Below are positions 20,148-27,028 of a DNA stretch of 29,363 bases, one piece after another. Below the pieces are notes generated by a model. The model searched no databases. It saw only the letters and a list, made by a program, of their open reading frames with translations, and was not told where the DNA came from. Source of the DNA: a virus; IMG/VR virus record IMGVR_UViG_3300048930_000689, positions 1-29,363 of that record; one strand, given 5' to 3'. Position 1 is the stretch's first letter. Every line of letters starts with the position of its first letter. The position numbers and the translations under genes are program-made.

Positions 20148-20473
20148 GCATCTCCTTCCATCGTGATCTTGAGACCTCTGACGCGCAGCGACGTATCAAG
20201 TCCCTGCGGCCCCTGATCCTCCTTCGCGACGCCTTCGACATGAACCGTCGCGCGAACCTCCGCCATCACAGCCATCGCATCGCAGAAGGCGACGAAGAGC
20301 GCCGGCCGCGATCCGGCTGGCGCATCTTCGAGTGCCTTTGAGAAGAGCCGCGCGCCGATGCTCGCGAAGAGACCGGCGCGGTTCGGGCCCGACAGCTTGC
20401 GGTGACGCCGGAAGAGCCAGGAGATGGCTCGCTCGGTGTCGCGCAAGAGATCGAACTCAGCCCTTCGCCACAT
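20144..20473 (-). CDS. Hypothetical protein next to the recombination gene
   Basis: A 109-residue protein if ATG 20473 is used, which overlaps the upstream gene by 17 bases; an internal TTG is an alternative. It starts WRRAEFDLLRDTERAISWLF with a basic helical region, then an alanine-rich helix (FVAFCDAMAVMAEVRATVHVEG). It ends LRVRGLKITMEGDA. No motif recognised. It follows the putative annealing protein and so may belong to recombination or replication. Confidence 0.5.
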   Translation of the reverse strand: MWRRAEFDLLRDTERAISWLFRRHRKLSGPNRAGLFASIGARLFSKALEDAPAGSRPALFVAFCDAMAVMAEVRATVHVEGVAKEDQGPQGLDTSLRVRGLKITMEGDA

Positions 20474-21497
20474 CGGCCACCGCCTTCTTGAGCAGGCTCG
20501 TCGCCGTGGCGAACTGCTTCGGATCGCGCCACGCCTTGACGTCGGCCTGCGAGACGCCGAGGAACTTCCAGATGTCGCCGACGCTGGCGGCGGCCGCGGC
20601 TTCGGCTGCTTCATCGAAGGCAAGCCGCGCGTCGTCGAGCGCCTTCTGATCCTGCACGGAGAGCGGCGCGCTCTGCTTCGCAGCGTCGGCGCGGACCTCG
20701 GCCGGATCAGCCGGCATCTCGAAGTGATCGCCGATCCTGCTCATGCCGTCGCGCACGCTGTTATAGATGCGCTTGATCTGCCCGAGGTCCTTGTCCGTCA
20801 GCGCCGCGACCTTCTTGCCGAACTTCTTCTCCATGTGATCGACGGTGACGCCGAGCTCCGCCATCTTCTCGACGGCCTGCTTGCGATAGCCGGCCATGTC
20901 GCCTTGGTACTTCTTGCTCGTCGCCTTCTCGATGGCGTCCTCGGCGGCCATCTGGATGTGCTTCGGGATCACCGCGAGGATGCAGGCGCGCAGGCGGCGC
21001 TGCGCCTGGTTCATCACGGCCTCATAGATGTCGCGCGGATCATGGAGCGCTGTCGTGCCCTTCTTCGTCACGCGCTCGTGCGGTACGATGATCTCCAGAG
21101 CCTTGCGCGCGTTCGTCTGCATGTCCCAGCAGGAGATGCTGACGCGCGACCAGCCCGGCACCCCAGCCTCGCCGTTGACGCTCTCGACGATCTTCACGCT
21201 GGCGTCGATGTTTCCCCAGGCCTGCGCCAGAGCTTCGGCAGCGCGGATCGACAGCCCCCAGATCGTCTCGCCGCCGCGCGGATACTCATAGGCGGCGATC
21301 TCGGCGAAGCGCTCGTTCCCGCAGATCGCCTCGATGGCCTGCAGCGCCCGGCCTTCGTGCCGCGGGAACTCGCGCGCCATGATCATCGCGCCGCGCACCG
21401 TCTCGATCTCCCGGCTGACGGCCTGCATCTGCCCGGCCGTCTGCGCCGCCACCATCGATCCGCCCCCGATCACTTCTACTTCTCTCGACTGGCTCAT
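20457..21497 (-). CDS. Putative phage recombination (annealing-type) protein
   Basis: A 346-residue protein from ATG 21497 in ATGA overlap with the upstream Gp157-like gene. The core MIMAREFPRHEGRALQAIEA, SIRAAEALAQAWGNID, VPHERVTKKGTTALHDPRDIYE and NQAQRRLRACILAVIP matches a recurrent phage protein type I recall near Gp157-like and recombination genes. It is often unannotated or treated as RecT/Red-beta-like. Pairing with a Gp157-like protein supports a role in DNA annealing or repair during replication. The C-terminal third is acidic and alanine-rich. The RecT-like label is tentative; the conserved-family recognition is firmer. Confidence 0.6.
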   Translation of the reverse strand: MSQSREVEVIGGGSMVAAQTAGQMQAVSREIETVRGAMIMAREFPRHEGRALQAIEAICGNERFAEIAAYEYPRGGETIWGLSIRAAEALAQAWGNIDASVKIVESVNGEAGVPGWSRVSISCWDMQTNARKALEIIVPHERVTKKGTTALHDPRDIYEAVMNQAQRRLRACILAVIPKHIQMAAEDAIEKATSKKYQGDMAGYRKQAVEKMAELGVTVDHMEKKFGKKVAALTDKDLGQIKRIYNSVRDGMSRIGDHFEMPADPAEVRADAAKQSAPLSVQDQKALDDARLAFDEAAEAAAAASVGDIWKFLGVSQADVKAWRDPKQFATATSLLKKAVADVAKG

Positions 21498-22129
21498 CCC
21501 TGCTTCTCCTTCTTGGTTTTCTTCTTGACGATCGACACGTTCAGCCGCTCGCCTATCTGCAGATGGTCGTTCGGCTTCAGCTCGCCGAGGTCCGCGACGC
21601 CTTCGGCATCCGCCTTCAGCAGCCGCTTCAGCTCCGGCAGCCGCCACTCATAGTGCTCCGGCGTCATCTTCACGAGGTCGCCGCCAAAGCGCAGGAAGTC
21701 CTGCGGCGTCGGCTCGCGCTTCGGCACGACGACATCATCCGTCGCGCGGAAGTAGAGCTTGCGCTCGACGCCGGGCATCTCCTGGAGCTTCTGCGCGCGC
21801 ATCGACTCCTCGGCATAGCGATAGATCGCCGCCGCGGTGTTGCGCGCCGTCGCCGCGCGCCTCGCAAGGAACTTCGCTCGCTCGCCGATCTGCGCCGCCT
21901 TCAGCTCGAAGTCCTCGATCATCGAGACGAGCTTCTCCACCTTCTCGGCGCTGGCGTCGAGCAGGCTGCCGATCTGCGCCGCGGGGTCGAAGCCCTCGGC
22001 GGCGGCGCGATCTAGGAAGGCGTCCATCCCGCCGATCTGCTGGCAGAGCTTCCAGAACGGCGCCTCCGGGTCAAGCTCCAACCCCCCCGGCGAGGGTAAA
22101 GCGGCCTCCGCTGCTTCTTCTTTAAGCAT
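21494..22129 (-). CDS. Gp157-like protein
   Basis: A 211-residue protein. ATG 22129 is chosen because of the AAGGAGATG box (22132-22140, minus strand); upstream ATG 22177 lacks one and would run into the divergent regulatory region. The central helical segment VEKLVSMIEDFELKAAQIGE, RAKFLARRAATARNTAAAIY, then MRAQKLQEMPGVERKLYF resembles the siphovirus Gp157 family: coiled-coil proteins with an ERAKxLxxRAxxAxN pattern followed by a basic beta segment, first linked to phage resistance in Streptococcus. It lies first in the minus-strand unit and directly upstream of the annealing-type protein. Confidence 0.65.
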   Translation of the reverse strand: MLKEEAAEAALPSPGGLELDPEAPFWKLCQQIGGMDAFLDRAAAEGFDPAAQIGSLLDASAEKVEKLVSMIEDFELKAAQIGERAKFLARRAATARNTAAAIYRYAEESMRAQKLQEMPGVERKLYFRATDDVVVPKREPTPQDFLRFGGDLVKMTPEHYEWRLPELKRLLKADAEGVADLGELKPNDHLQIGERLNVSIVKKKTKKEKQG

Positions 22130-22223
22130 CGCATCTCCTTGAAGAATCGGCTTGAGAATGGGCGCATCATCGGCCATGATGAGGCCAACTTTCAACAAGT
22201 TTCCGATCCCTCTGGAGGCGTCC
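22130..22223. promoter_or_regulatory. Divergent regulatory region with CATCAT-CGGCC-ATGATG palindrome
   Basis: This gap separates the minus-strand unit from the plus-strand HTH/replication unit. The palindrome CATCAT (22165-22170) - CGGCC - ATGATG (22176-22181) lies in its middle. A plus-strand promoter candidate is TTGAGA (22152-22157), 17-base spacer, CATGAT (22175-22180). A minus-strand candidate has TTGAAA (22195-22190) with GATGAT about 18 bases on. Both -10 elements fall in the palindrome, so one regulator could control both directions; the HTH protein encoded next door is the natural candidate. Hexamer matches are modest. Confidence 0.45.
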
Positions 22224-22454
22224 GTGGCCCTCAAGGAACTCCTAAAATCTCAGCGCTATCGGCAAGTCGACCTGGTCCGAGCGGCGCGCAAGCTCGGCTC
22301 CAACCTCTCGCCCTCGCTGCTCTCGAAGATCCTCTCCGGCACGGAGCCGATCTCCGAGCGCCGAGCCGAGGAGCTGCGCGCCGCACTGCTCAGCCTCGGC
22401 TTCAAGGAGCGGCAGATCCGCTGCGCGCTGCGGGCCGCCATGGCGGTGATCTGA
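22224..22454 (+). CDS. Small HTH (Cro/CI-like) protein
   Basis: A 76-residue protein. GTG 22224 is favoured by GGAGG at 22214-22218; upstream TTG 22152 and ATG 22158/22176/22179 would overlap the divergent promoters. The sequence LKELLKSQRYRQVDLVRAAR followed by LSPSLLSKILSGTEPISERRAEELRAAL has the helix-turn-helix arrangement of XRE/Cro-type regulators, with YRQVDLVRAARKLG...SLLSKILSG as the HTH. It probably binds the palindrome between the divergent units. It overlaps the next gene by one base (TGATG). Confidence 0.68.
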   Translation: MALKELLKSQRYRQVDLVRAARKLGSNLSPSLLSKILSGTEPISERRAEELRAALLSLGFKERQIRCALRAAMAVI

Positions 22455-23314
22455 TGGCGCGCCACGACTCTGGCTGGATCAAGCTGCACCGCTCGCTGCT
22501 TGACCACGCCTTCTTCGACGACCCGCTGCTGCTGGCCATCTGGGTCCGGCTGCTCCTCTGCGCCTATCGAGAGGACCGGCGGACCAAGGTCAAGGGCTTC
22601 GGCTGGATCACGGTCAAGCGCGGGCAGGTGATCTGCGGCGCCGCCGAGATGGCCCAAACTCTCGGGGTTGGACGCATGTGCGTGGAGCGTCGTCTAAAAG
22701 ACCTCGAAAACGAGCAGGCGATCGAGCAGCAGACGAGCAACCGCGGACGGATGATAACGATCTGTAACTTCGACAAGTATCAGGATCGAAAAGGGAGCGA
22801 CGAGCCACCAAGCGAGCAGCCAAGCGAGCAGCAGGCGAGCAGCAGGCGAGCAGCAGGCGAGCATAGAATGGAGAAGAGAGAGAAGGGAGAGAAGGTAGAG
22901 AAGAGAGAACCCCCGGCCTCGCCTCCGGCTCCCCCGGATCCTCTCGATCTCGCCCTGGTCAATAATTGGGCAGAGTACGCCAGAGCCGAGAGCGCGACGG
23001 CCCGGCCTGACGTCGAGGCCTGGTGCGATGCCGTCCGCCTGCTGCGCCGCGATGGCTTCACCCACGAGGAGCTGGCGGCGATGCTCGCCTTCGCGCGCGC
23101 CGACGACGAGTTCTGGCGCGGCAAGGCGACGAGCCTCGTCGCGCTCCGGAGCCGATCGAAGAACGGCCTGCTGAAGGCGGAGAACCTGCGCAACGCCATG
23201 CGCGCGGCGCAGCGGCTGCAGCGCGGCGCTCCGGCGGCGCCGACATCCAAACCGAGACCATCGAGGCCGCCAGTCGTGACGGACCTCGAAGCCCTGAAGC
23301 GAGAAGTGGACTGA
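22454..23314 (+). CDS. Replication initiator / helicase loader, DnaD-like
   Basis: A 286-residue protein from ATG 22454. The N-terminal ~105 residues have the winged-helix pattern of phage replisome organisers: GWIKLHRSLLDHAFFDDPLL, LAIWVRLLLCAY, GFGWITVKRGQVICG, MAQTLGVGR, ITICNFDKYQ. A low-complexity linker (about 113-155) follows and then a C-terminal helical domain (FTHEELAAMLAFARADDEFW). The downstream gene is a DnaB-type helicase, so this protein probably recognises the origin and loads the helicase. The linker DNA contains tandem repeats that could be the origin itself, as in lambda O. Confidence 0.75.
   Translation: MARHDSGWIKLHRSLLDHAFFDDPLLLAIWVRLLLCAYREDRRTKVKGFGWITVKRGQVICGAAEMAQTLGVGRMCVERRLKDLENEQAIEQQTSNRGRMITICNFDKYQDRKGSDEPPSEQPSEQQASSRRAAGEHRMEKREKGEKVEKREPPASPPAPPDPLDLALVNNWAEYARAESATARPDVEAWCDAVRLLRRDGFTHEELAAMLAFARADDEFWRGKATSLVALRSRSKNGLLKAENLRNAMRAAQRLQRGAPAAPTSKPRPSRPPVVTDLEALKREVD
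22812..22862 (+). repeat. Five GCGAGC iterons with 11-12 bp period (candidate origin)
   Basis: GCGAGC recurs at 22812, 22824, 22835, 22846 and 22857, within a unit GCGAGCAGCAG (periods 12, 11, 11, 11). Because 11 is not a multiple of three, successive copies encode different residues (SEQ, then ASS, then RRAAG), so the DNA rather than the peptide is being repeated. Immediately 3' is a purine-rich strand tract (22866-22909) of GA/AGA runs. Iterons plus an asymmetric, easily opened tract inside the initiator gene are the usual make-up of lambda-type phage origins. Confidence 0.6.
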
Positions 23315-23330
23315 CGAAGGAGATGCGCGG

Positions 23331-24626
23331 ATGAACTTCGAGAGAGAGCTGATCGGCCTCTGCATCAAGAACGGATCCGGCTTCGAGGCCGCCCTTGGAG
23401 CCGGGGTGACGGAGGAGAGCTTCCAGGACCCGGTCTGCGGGTCGATCTTCAAGGCGATGCGCGAGGCGGATCGCGAGGGCGAGCGCGCGAGCCTCCCCTA
23501 TCTCTGCCGGAAGCTCGGGCCCCAGATGGCCGAGGATCTTCAGGCTCTCTATGCGACGGCGGCGACCTCGCTCAACGTCCGGCACTTCGCCGACGAGGTG
23601 GCGGCGGCATCCTGGGTGCGCTCGACGCACGCCGCGCTGCGCGACCTCTCGGCGGCGCTGATCGCGCGCCAGCCTCAGACGCCGATCGGCGAGCTTCAGC
23701 GCATGCTCGACGAGCTGCCGGCGCTCTCAGGGCGCCTCAGCGGCGAGGCCGGGCCGCGGCTCATCCGCGACGTGATGCCGGAGTGGATCGACGACCTGGA
23801 GGCGCGCGTCACCGGCAAGCTCAGCTCCAACGTCCCGACCGGCTTCTCGGCGCTCGACATCGTGATGAACGGCGGCTGGCATCGCGGCGCCTTTGCCGTC
23901 GTCGCGGCGCGACCCGGCCGCGGCAAGACCACCTTCGGGCTAAGCGCGGCGATCAACGCCGCCATCGCTGGCCATCAGACGATGTTCGCCACCGTCGAGA
24001 TGACGGCACGAGACATCGCGACGAAGGTCGTCAGCAACCTCGCTCGAGTGAAGAGCGGCAAGTTCATCCGCGGAGAACTCACCGACGACGAGAGCGACCG
24101 CACGATGGGGCAGATGGAGCGCATCGGCGGACTCCCGCTTTGGATCGACGACGCATGGCGCGGCGAGTTCGAGAAGTTCGTCGCGCACTGCCGACGCCTC
24201 AAGCGGCGCTCCGGTCTCGACCTGGTCTTCCTGGACTACGTCGGCCTGACGAAGCTCAAGGGGCGCCATGACTCGCGGCGAGAAGAGGTCGAGGAGATCT
24301 CGAAGGCCTGCAAGCTGATGGCGCTGGAGCTGAACGTCGCCGTCGTCGCGCTCGCCCAGCTCAACCGGCGCGCCGAGGATGAGATCGTTCCCGGCAAGGA
24401 GCACATCGCGGAGTCAGACAACCTCGGCCGCGATCCCGACGCCGTGATCCTGATCTATCGGAAGCCGATGCTCGCCGCCGATGGCAGCGAGACCGGCGAG
24501 GAGCAGACGATGCTGAGCGTGCAGAAGAACCGCTGGGGCATCGAGCGCGACATCCCGGTCGATGCCGATCTCGCCTTCAGCGCCTTCCGATCGGCGTCCG
24601 TCAACCTGGAGAGCTTCAACTCATGA
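23331..24626 (+). CDS. Replicative DNA helicase, DnaB family
   Basis: A 431-residue protein from ATG 23331 with an AAGGAGATG box at 23317-23325. It has a DnaB-like N-terminal helical domain (ERELIGLCIKNGSGFE, ALYATAATSLNVRHFADEV) and a RecA-type motor from about residue 165: VPTGFSALDIVMNGG, Walker A ARPGRGKTT (193-201), TVEMTARDIA, Walker B DLVFLD (297-302), AQLNRRAED (342-350), and SDNLGRDPDAVILIYR with a later R-rich end. It would unwind DNA at the fork as a hexamer. It is somewhat shorter than E. coli DnaB. Its stop overlaps the next start by four bases. Confidence 0.9.
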   Translation: MNFERELIGLCIKNGSGFEAALGAGVTEESFQDPVCGSIFKAMREADREGERASLPYLCRKLGPQMAEDLQALYATAATSLNVRHFADEVAAASWVRSTHAALRDLSAALIARQPQTPIGELQRMLDELPALSGRLSGEAGPRLIRDVMPEWIDDLEARVTGKLSSNVPTGFSALDIVMNGGWHRGAFAVVAARPGRGKTTFGLSAAINAAIAGHQTMFATVEMTARDIATKVVSNLARVKSGKFIRGELTDDESDRTMGQMERIGGLPLWIDDAWRGEFEKFVAHCRRLKRRSGLDLVFLDYVGLTKLKGRHDSRREEVEEISKACKLMALELNVAVVALAQLNRRAEDEIVPGKEHIAESDNLGRDPDAVILIYRKPMLAADGSETGEEQTMLSVQKNRWGIERDIPVDADLAFSAFRSASVNLESFNS

Positions 24627-24817
24627 GCGCAGAGCTGATGAAGGAGATCGAGGAGGCGCGCGAAGGCGCCGCGCATCTGCGCAAGGTCGCCGAGGAGATC
24701 TCGGATGGATGGATGGCGAAGGAGATGCGCGAAGCCGCGGATCTGCTCGAAGGCGCCGCCGCCGACGCCGCGACGAGCTTCGACTTCAAAGCATGGCTTG
24801 CAGCGGGGTGCCCTTGA
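24623..24817 (+). CDS. Small helical protein, unknown
   Basis: A 64-residue acidic protein from ATG 24623, in ATGA overlap with the helicase. It is almost fully helical (MKEIEEAREGAAHLRKVAEE, MAKEMREAADLLEGAAADAA) with a short C-terminal FDFKAWLAAGCP. Its last 25 bases overlap the start of the methyltransferase gene. It may be a dimeric accessory subunit; no family recognised. Confidence 0.55.
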   Translation: MSAELMKEIEEAREGAAHLRKVAEEISDGWMAKEMREAADLLEGAAADAATSFDFKAWLAAGCP

Positions 24818-25758
24818 TCAATGGTCTGGATTTATTTAGCGGCATCGGCGGACTCTCCCTTGCCTTGGAGCCCTGGGTGCGGACGCTCGCCTACTGTGAG
24901 GCGAACGCCTACGCTCAATCAGTTCTCCTGTCCCGCATGCGGGGAGGCGCGCTGCATCGCGCTCCAATTTGGGACGACGTGCGCACGCTGCGCCGCGCAG
25001 ATCTCCTCACGCTCGGTCATGGAGCCGACTTCGACATCATCTTCGGCGGCTTCCCTTGCCAGGACCTCAGCCTTGCGGGAGATGGCGCGGGTCTGGCTGG
25101 CGAGCGAAGCGGCCTGGTCTTTGAGATCCTCCGACTCGTTGGCGAGCTGGAGCCCAGCTTCGTCTTCTTGGAAAATGTGCCTGCCCTTCGGAGCCGAGGG
25201 GCCGACGCTATCGTCGGTCGACTGGCCGGCCTCGGGTATGAGTGTCGATGGGACGTGCTATCCGCTTTCGACGTGGGAGCGCCGCACCTCCGAGAGCGAT
25301 GGTGGCTTCTGGCCTACCGCGACGGCGCAAGATGCCGCAAGCTCGCGCAACGCTACGGTGCAGAACCGGAGAGTCGCTGGCAACTCGGGGGTGACGCTGA
25401 CGGACTTCGTCACTCTCTTCCCGACGCCGACCGCGGCGGAGTACGGCACGCGCAACAACGGACGGCGTGGCGATGGGACGACCTTCGGGACCGCTGGCGC
25501 CCCGAGCTTAGCGACGATGGCGAGGCAGAACCTCTGGCCGACGCCGAAGGCGAGCGAAGGAGATCGCGGCTGCAGCTCGGACAACCTGCGCGGCAACCCG
25601 ACCCTTTCGAGCGCAGCTGGTGGGAAGCTGAACCCCCGGTGGGTCGAGTGGTTGATGGGCTACCCGGACGGGTGGACCGTCTGCGATCCCTTGGCAACTC
25701 CGTTGTTCCATCCCAGGCGCGCGAGGCATTTGTTCGGCTGATGGGGCTGCGTCGATGA
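24793..25758 (+). CDS. DNA (cytosine-5) methyltransferase
   Basis: A 321-residue enzyme; ATG 24793 is used, with GTG 24808 an alternative only five codons on. C5-methyltransferase motifs are in order: I, GLDLFSGIGG (11-20); IV, GGFPCQDLS with catalytic Cys89; VI, FLENV (125-129); VIII, HLRERWWLL (165-173); and IX/X, RVDRLRSLGNSVVP (293-306). Between VIII and IX is the Arg/Asp-rich variable region that should set target choice. No cognate restriction gene is visible, so it is an orphan phage methylase that probably protects DNA. Most of the gene also carries a second open frame (see next entry). Confidence 0.88.
   Translation: MACSGVPLINGLDLFSGIGGLSLALEPWVRTLAYCEANAYAQSVLLSRMRGGALHRAPIWDDVRTLRRADLLTLGHGADFDIIFGGFPCQDLSLAGDGAGLAGERSGLVFEILRLVGELEPSFVFLENVPALRSRGADAIVGRLAGLGYECRWDVLSAFDVGAPHLRERWWLLAYRDGARCRKLAQRYGAEPESRWQLGGDADGLRHSLPDADRGGVRHAQQRTAWRWDDLRDRWRPELSDDGEAEPLADAEGERRRSRLQLGQPARQPDPFERSWWEAEPPVGRVVDGLPGRVDRLRSLGNSVVPSQAREAFVRLMGLRR
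24821..25741 (+). CDS. Overlapping +1-frame ORF with PTPxA repeats and LNPxWVEWLMG motif
   Basis: A 306-codon frame open inside the methyltransferase gene in the +1 frame. Residues 114-286 contain SSSWKM, DWPASGM, CYPLSTWERRT, three PTxxA repeats (FWPTATAQD 163-171, LFPTPTAAEYG 199-209, LWPTPKASEGD 238-248) and GGKLNPRWVEWLMG (267-280). I recognise these phrases from a recurrent phage protein type often found beside C5 methyltransferases, as a separate gene in some genomes. The start is uncertain: ATG 24821, 25019 or 25082, none with a good ribosome-binding site. It may be a real dual-coded gene, a frameshift extension, or a frame image that annotation has propagated. Function unknown. Confidence 0.5.
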   Translation: MVWIYLAASADSPLPWSPGCGRSPTVRRTPTLNQFSCPACGEARCIALQFGTTCARCAAQISSRSVMEPTSTSSSAASLARTSALREMARVWLASEAAWSLRSSDSLASWSPASSSWKMCLPFGAEGPTLSSVDWPASGMSVDGTCYPLSTWERRTSESDGGFWPTATAQDAASSRNATVQNRRVAGNSGVTLTDFVTLFPTPTAAEYGTRNNGRRGDGTTFGTAGAPSLATMARQNLWPTPKASEGDRGCSSDNLRGNPTLSSAAGGKLNPRWVEWLMGYPDGWTVCDPLATPLFHPRRARHLFG

Positions 25759-26417
25759 ACTCCCTGCACATCAAGACCGCGTTGCTCGCCTACTTCCGCT
25801 TCAGGAAGCAATGGCCCTATCTCGCGACTGAGGTCGGCGGCTACTCCGCTGACGTCCTGGCGAGCGATGGCGCCGCGCTCGTCGAGGCCGAGGTCAAGGT
25901 GTCGCGCTACGACCTGCTGGCGGACTTCCGCAAGCCGAAGCACGTCCACTGCGCGAGAGCGGATGTCACGAGCGAGTGGACGCCGAACAAGTTCTACTTC
26001 GCCGTTCCGCCGCACCTGGAGACCATCGCCCTGGAGACGATCATCGCGAAGGCGCCGCGCTACGGCCTCATGGTGATCGGCGAGGGCAGAGTCGATGACT
26101 GCGTCCGCGTCGCTAGGAAGGCCGAGCGCATCCACTCGCGCCCGATCTCCGCCTTCGCGTTGACGAAGATCGTGCTGCGAGCCAGCAGCGACCTCGTGAC
26201 GCTCTACATCAAGCACGAGCTGGAGGCGCAAGCGCTGCGCGGCTATCTCGATCAGTCAAAGCGCTTCGTCGACCAGGAGATGCGCGAGCAGCAGGAGGCC
26301 ATCGATGCTGAAGCCGAAGAAGAAGAAGAGAGCGACGCTGGAGCAGAGGATCCGGAGCGCGATGCGCAAGATCTGGTGGGAGAGCGAGCAGCGCAAGGAG
26401 GCGCTCAAGAGGGCTAA
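25755..26417 (+). CDS. PD-(D/E)XK nuclease-like protein
   Basis: A 220-residue protein from ATG 25755, in ATGA overlap with the methyltransferase. The segment YLATEVGGYSADVLASDGAA, then LVEAEVKVSRYDLLADF shows a nuclease-like E...D(15-20)ExK arrangement (candidate Asp in ADVL, Glu and Lys in AEVKVS), resembling MmcB-type and restriction-like nuclease cores. The C-terminal 45 residues are strongly acidic (EAEEEEESDAG) and come from DNA shared with the next gene. It could process or repair DNA. Catalytic assignment is by pattern only. Confidence 0.58.
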   Translation: MNSLHIKTALLAYFRFRKQWPYLATEVGGYSADVLASDGAALVEAEVKVSRYDLLADFRKPKHVHCARADVTSEWTPNKFYFAVPPHLETIALETIIAKAPRYGLMVIGEGRVDDCVRVARKAERIHSRPISAFALTKIVLRASSDLVTLYIKHELEAQALRGYLDQSKRFVDQEMREQQEAIDAEAEEEEESDAGAEDPERDAQDLVGERAAQGGAQEG

Positions 26418-26706
26418 GGTGCAAGGCCACGCCTTCTGGATCTGCGAGCAGTGCGAAGAGCTCACGCCGAAGCCGGACGTGGATCATCGCTTCGAGGTCG
26501 GATCGACTCCCGCCGTCCATGACTGGATCCCGGCCAACGACATCTCCTGGGCGATGTGGATGCGGCGTCTCTTCTGCTCGGCCGCAAATCTCGTGGTGCT
26601 TTGCAAGCCCTGCCATGCGAAACGAACCGCTGACCAACGCGCTGCCAAGGCGGCGCTCAACCCGAAGCGAAGGAAGAAGAGACATGCCGACCCTGAAGCA
26701 AGCTGA
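26305..26706 (+). CDS. HNH endonuclease-like protein
   Basis: A 133-residue protein from ATG 26305 with AGGAGG at 26293-26298. It overlaps the preceding nuclease-like gene by 113 bases in another frame, giving it a very basic N-terminus (LKPKKKKRATLEQRIRSAMRK). The HNH/zinc core is CEQC (47-50), VDHRFEVGSTP (His61), SAANLVVLCKPCHAKRT (Asn95, Cys100, Cys103, His104). HNH proteins next to the terminase assist packaging in several phage groups; this one lies three genes upstream of a terminase, so such a role is plausible. Confidence 0.75.
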   Translation: MLKPKKKKRATLEQRIRSAMRKIWWESEQRKEALKRAKVQGHAFWICEQCEELTPKPDVDHRFEVGSTPAVHDWIPANDISWAMWMRRLFCSAANLVVLCKPCHAKRTADQRAAKAALNPKRRKKRHADPEAS

Positions 26707-27028
26707 GCTGTTCAAGATCACCGGCGAGGAGCGCGCGCATCTCGAAGCTCGCATCCTTGAAGCCGACAAGGAGCGCCGCATCATGCTGCGCGCCGCGAAG
26801 GACATCGCCGCCCCATACAAGGAGCGCGCGAAGGAGCTGGATGCCTACTGCGACGTCATGTATGCGCAGCTCGGCGAGACCGCTGAGGAGTCGCGACGCA
26901 TCCGCGATGACGTCCGCGCCAGAGCCGACGCCGTGGACGACGACGACGATCTGCCCCGGCCGCGCAGCGTCGCCATCGCCGGCGACATGCTTGCGAAGCA
27001 GGCCGCCAAGAAGGCCGGCAAGGCTTGA
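26684..27028 (+). CDS. Helical coiled-coil protein, unknown
   Basis: A 114-residue protein from ATG 26684 (AAGGAAG upstream), overlapping the HNH gene by 23 bases. It is a long charged helix (EERAHLEARILEADKERRIM, LRAAKDIAAPYKERAKELDA) followed by an acidic patch (DAVDDDDDLP) and a basic alanine/lysine tail (AKQAAKKAGKA). Its position between HNH and HTH/terminase genes suggests DNA packaging or modification, but I recognise no family. Confidence 0.52.
   Translation: MPTLKQAELFKITGEERAHLEARILEADKERRIMLRAAKDIAAPYKERAKELDAYCDVMYAQLGETAEESRRIRDDVRARADAVDDDDDLPRPRSVAIAGDMLAKQAAKKAGKA

Noticed and set aside
20424-21653. 409-codon plus-strand open frame
   Set aside because: It is antisense to the annealing-type gene and shows Arg/Leu/His-rich composition with no motif; a shadow frame of GC-rich coding DNA.
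25410-26231. 273-codon minus-strand open frame
   Set aside because: Spans the methyltransferase end and the nuclease-like gene antisense; no motifs. Unlike the +1 frame of the methyltransferase it has no recognisable repeats.
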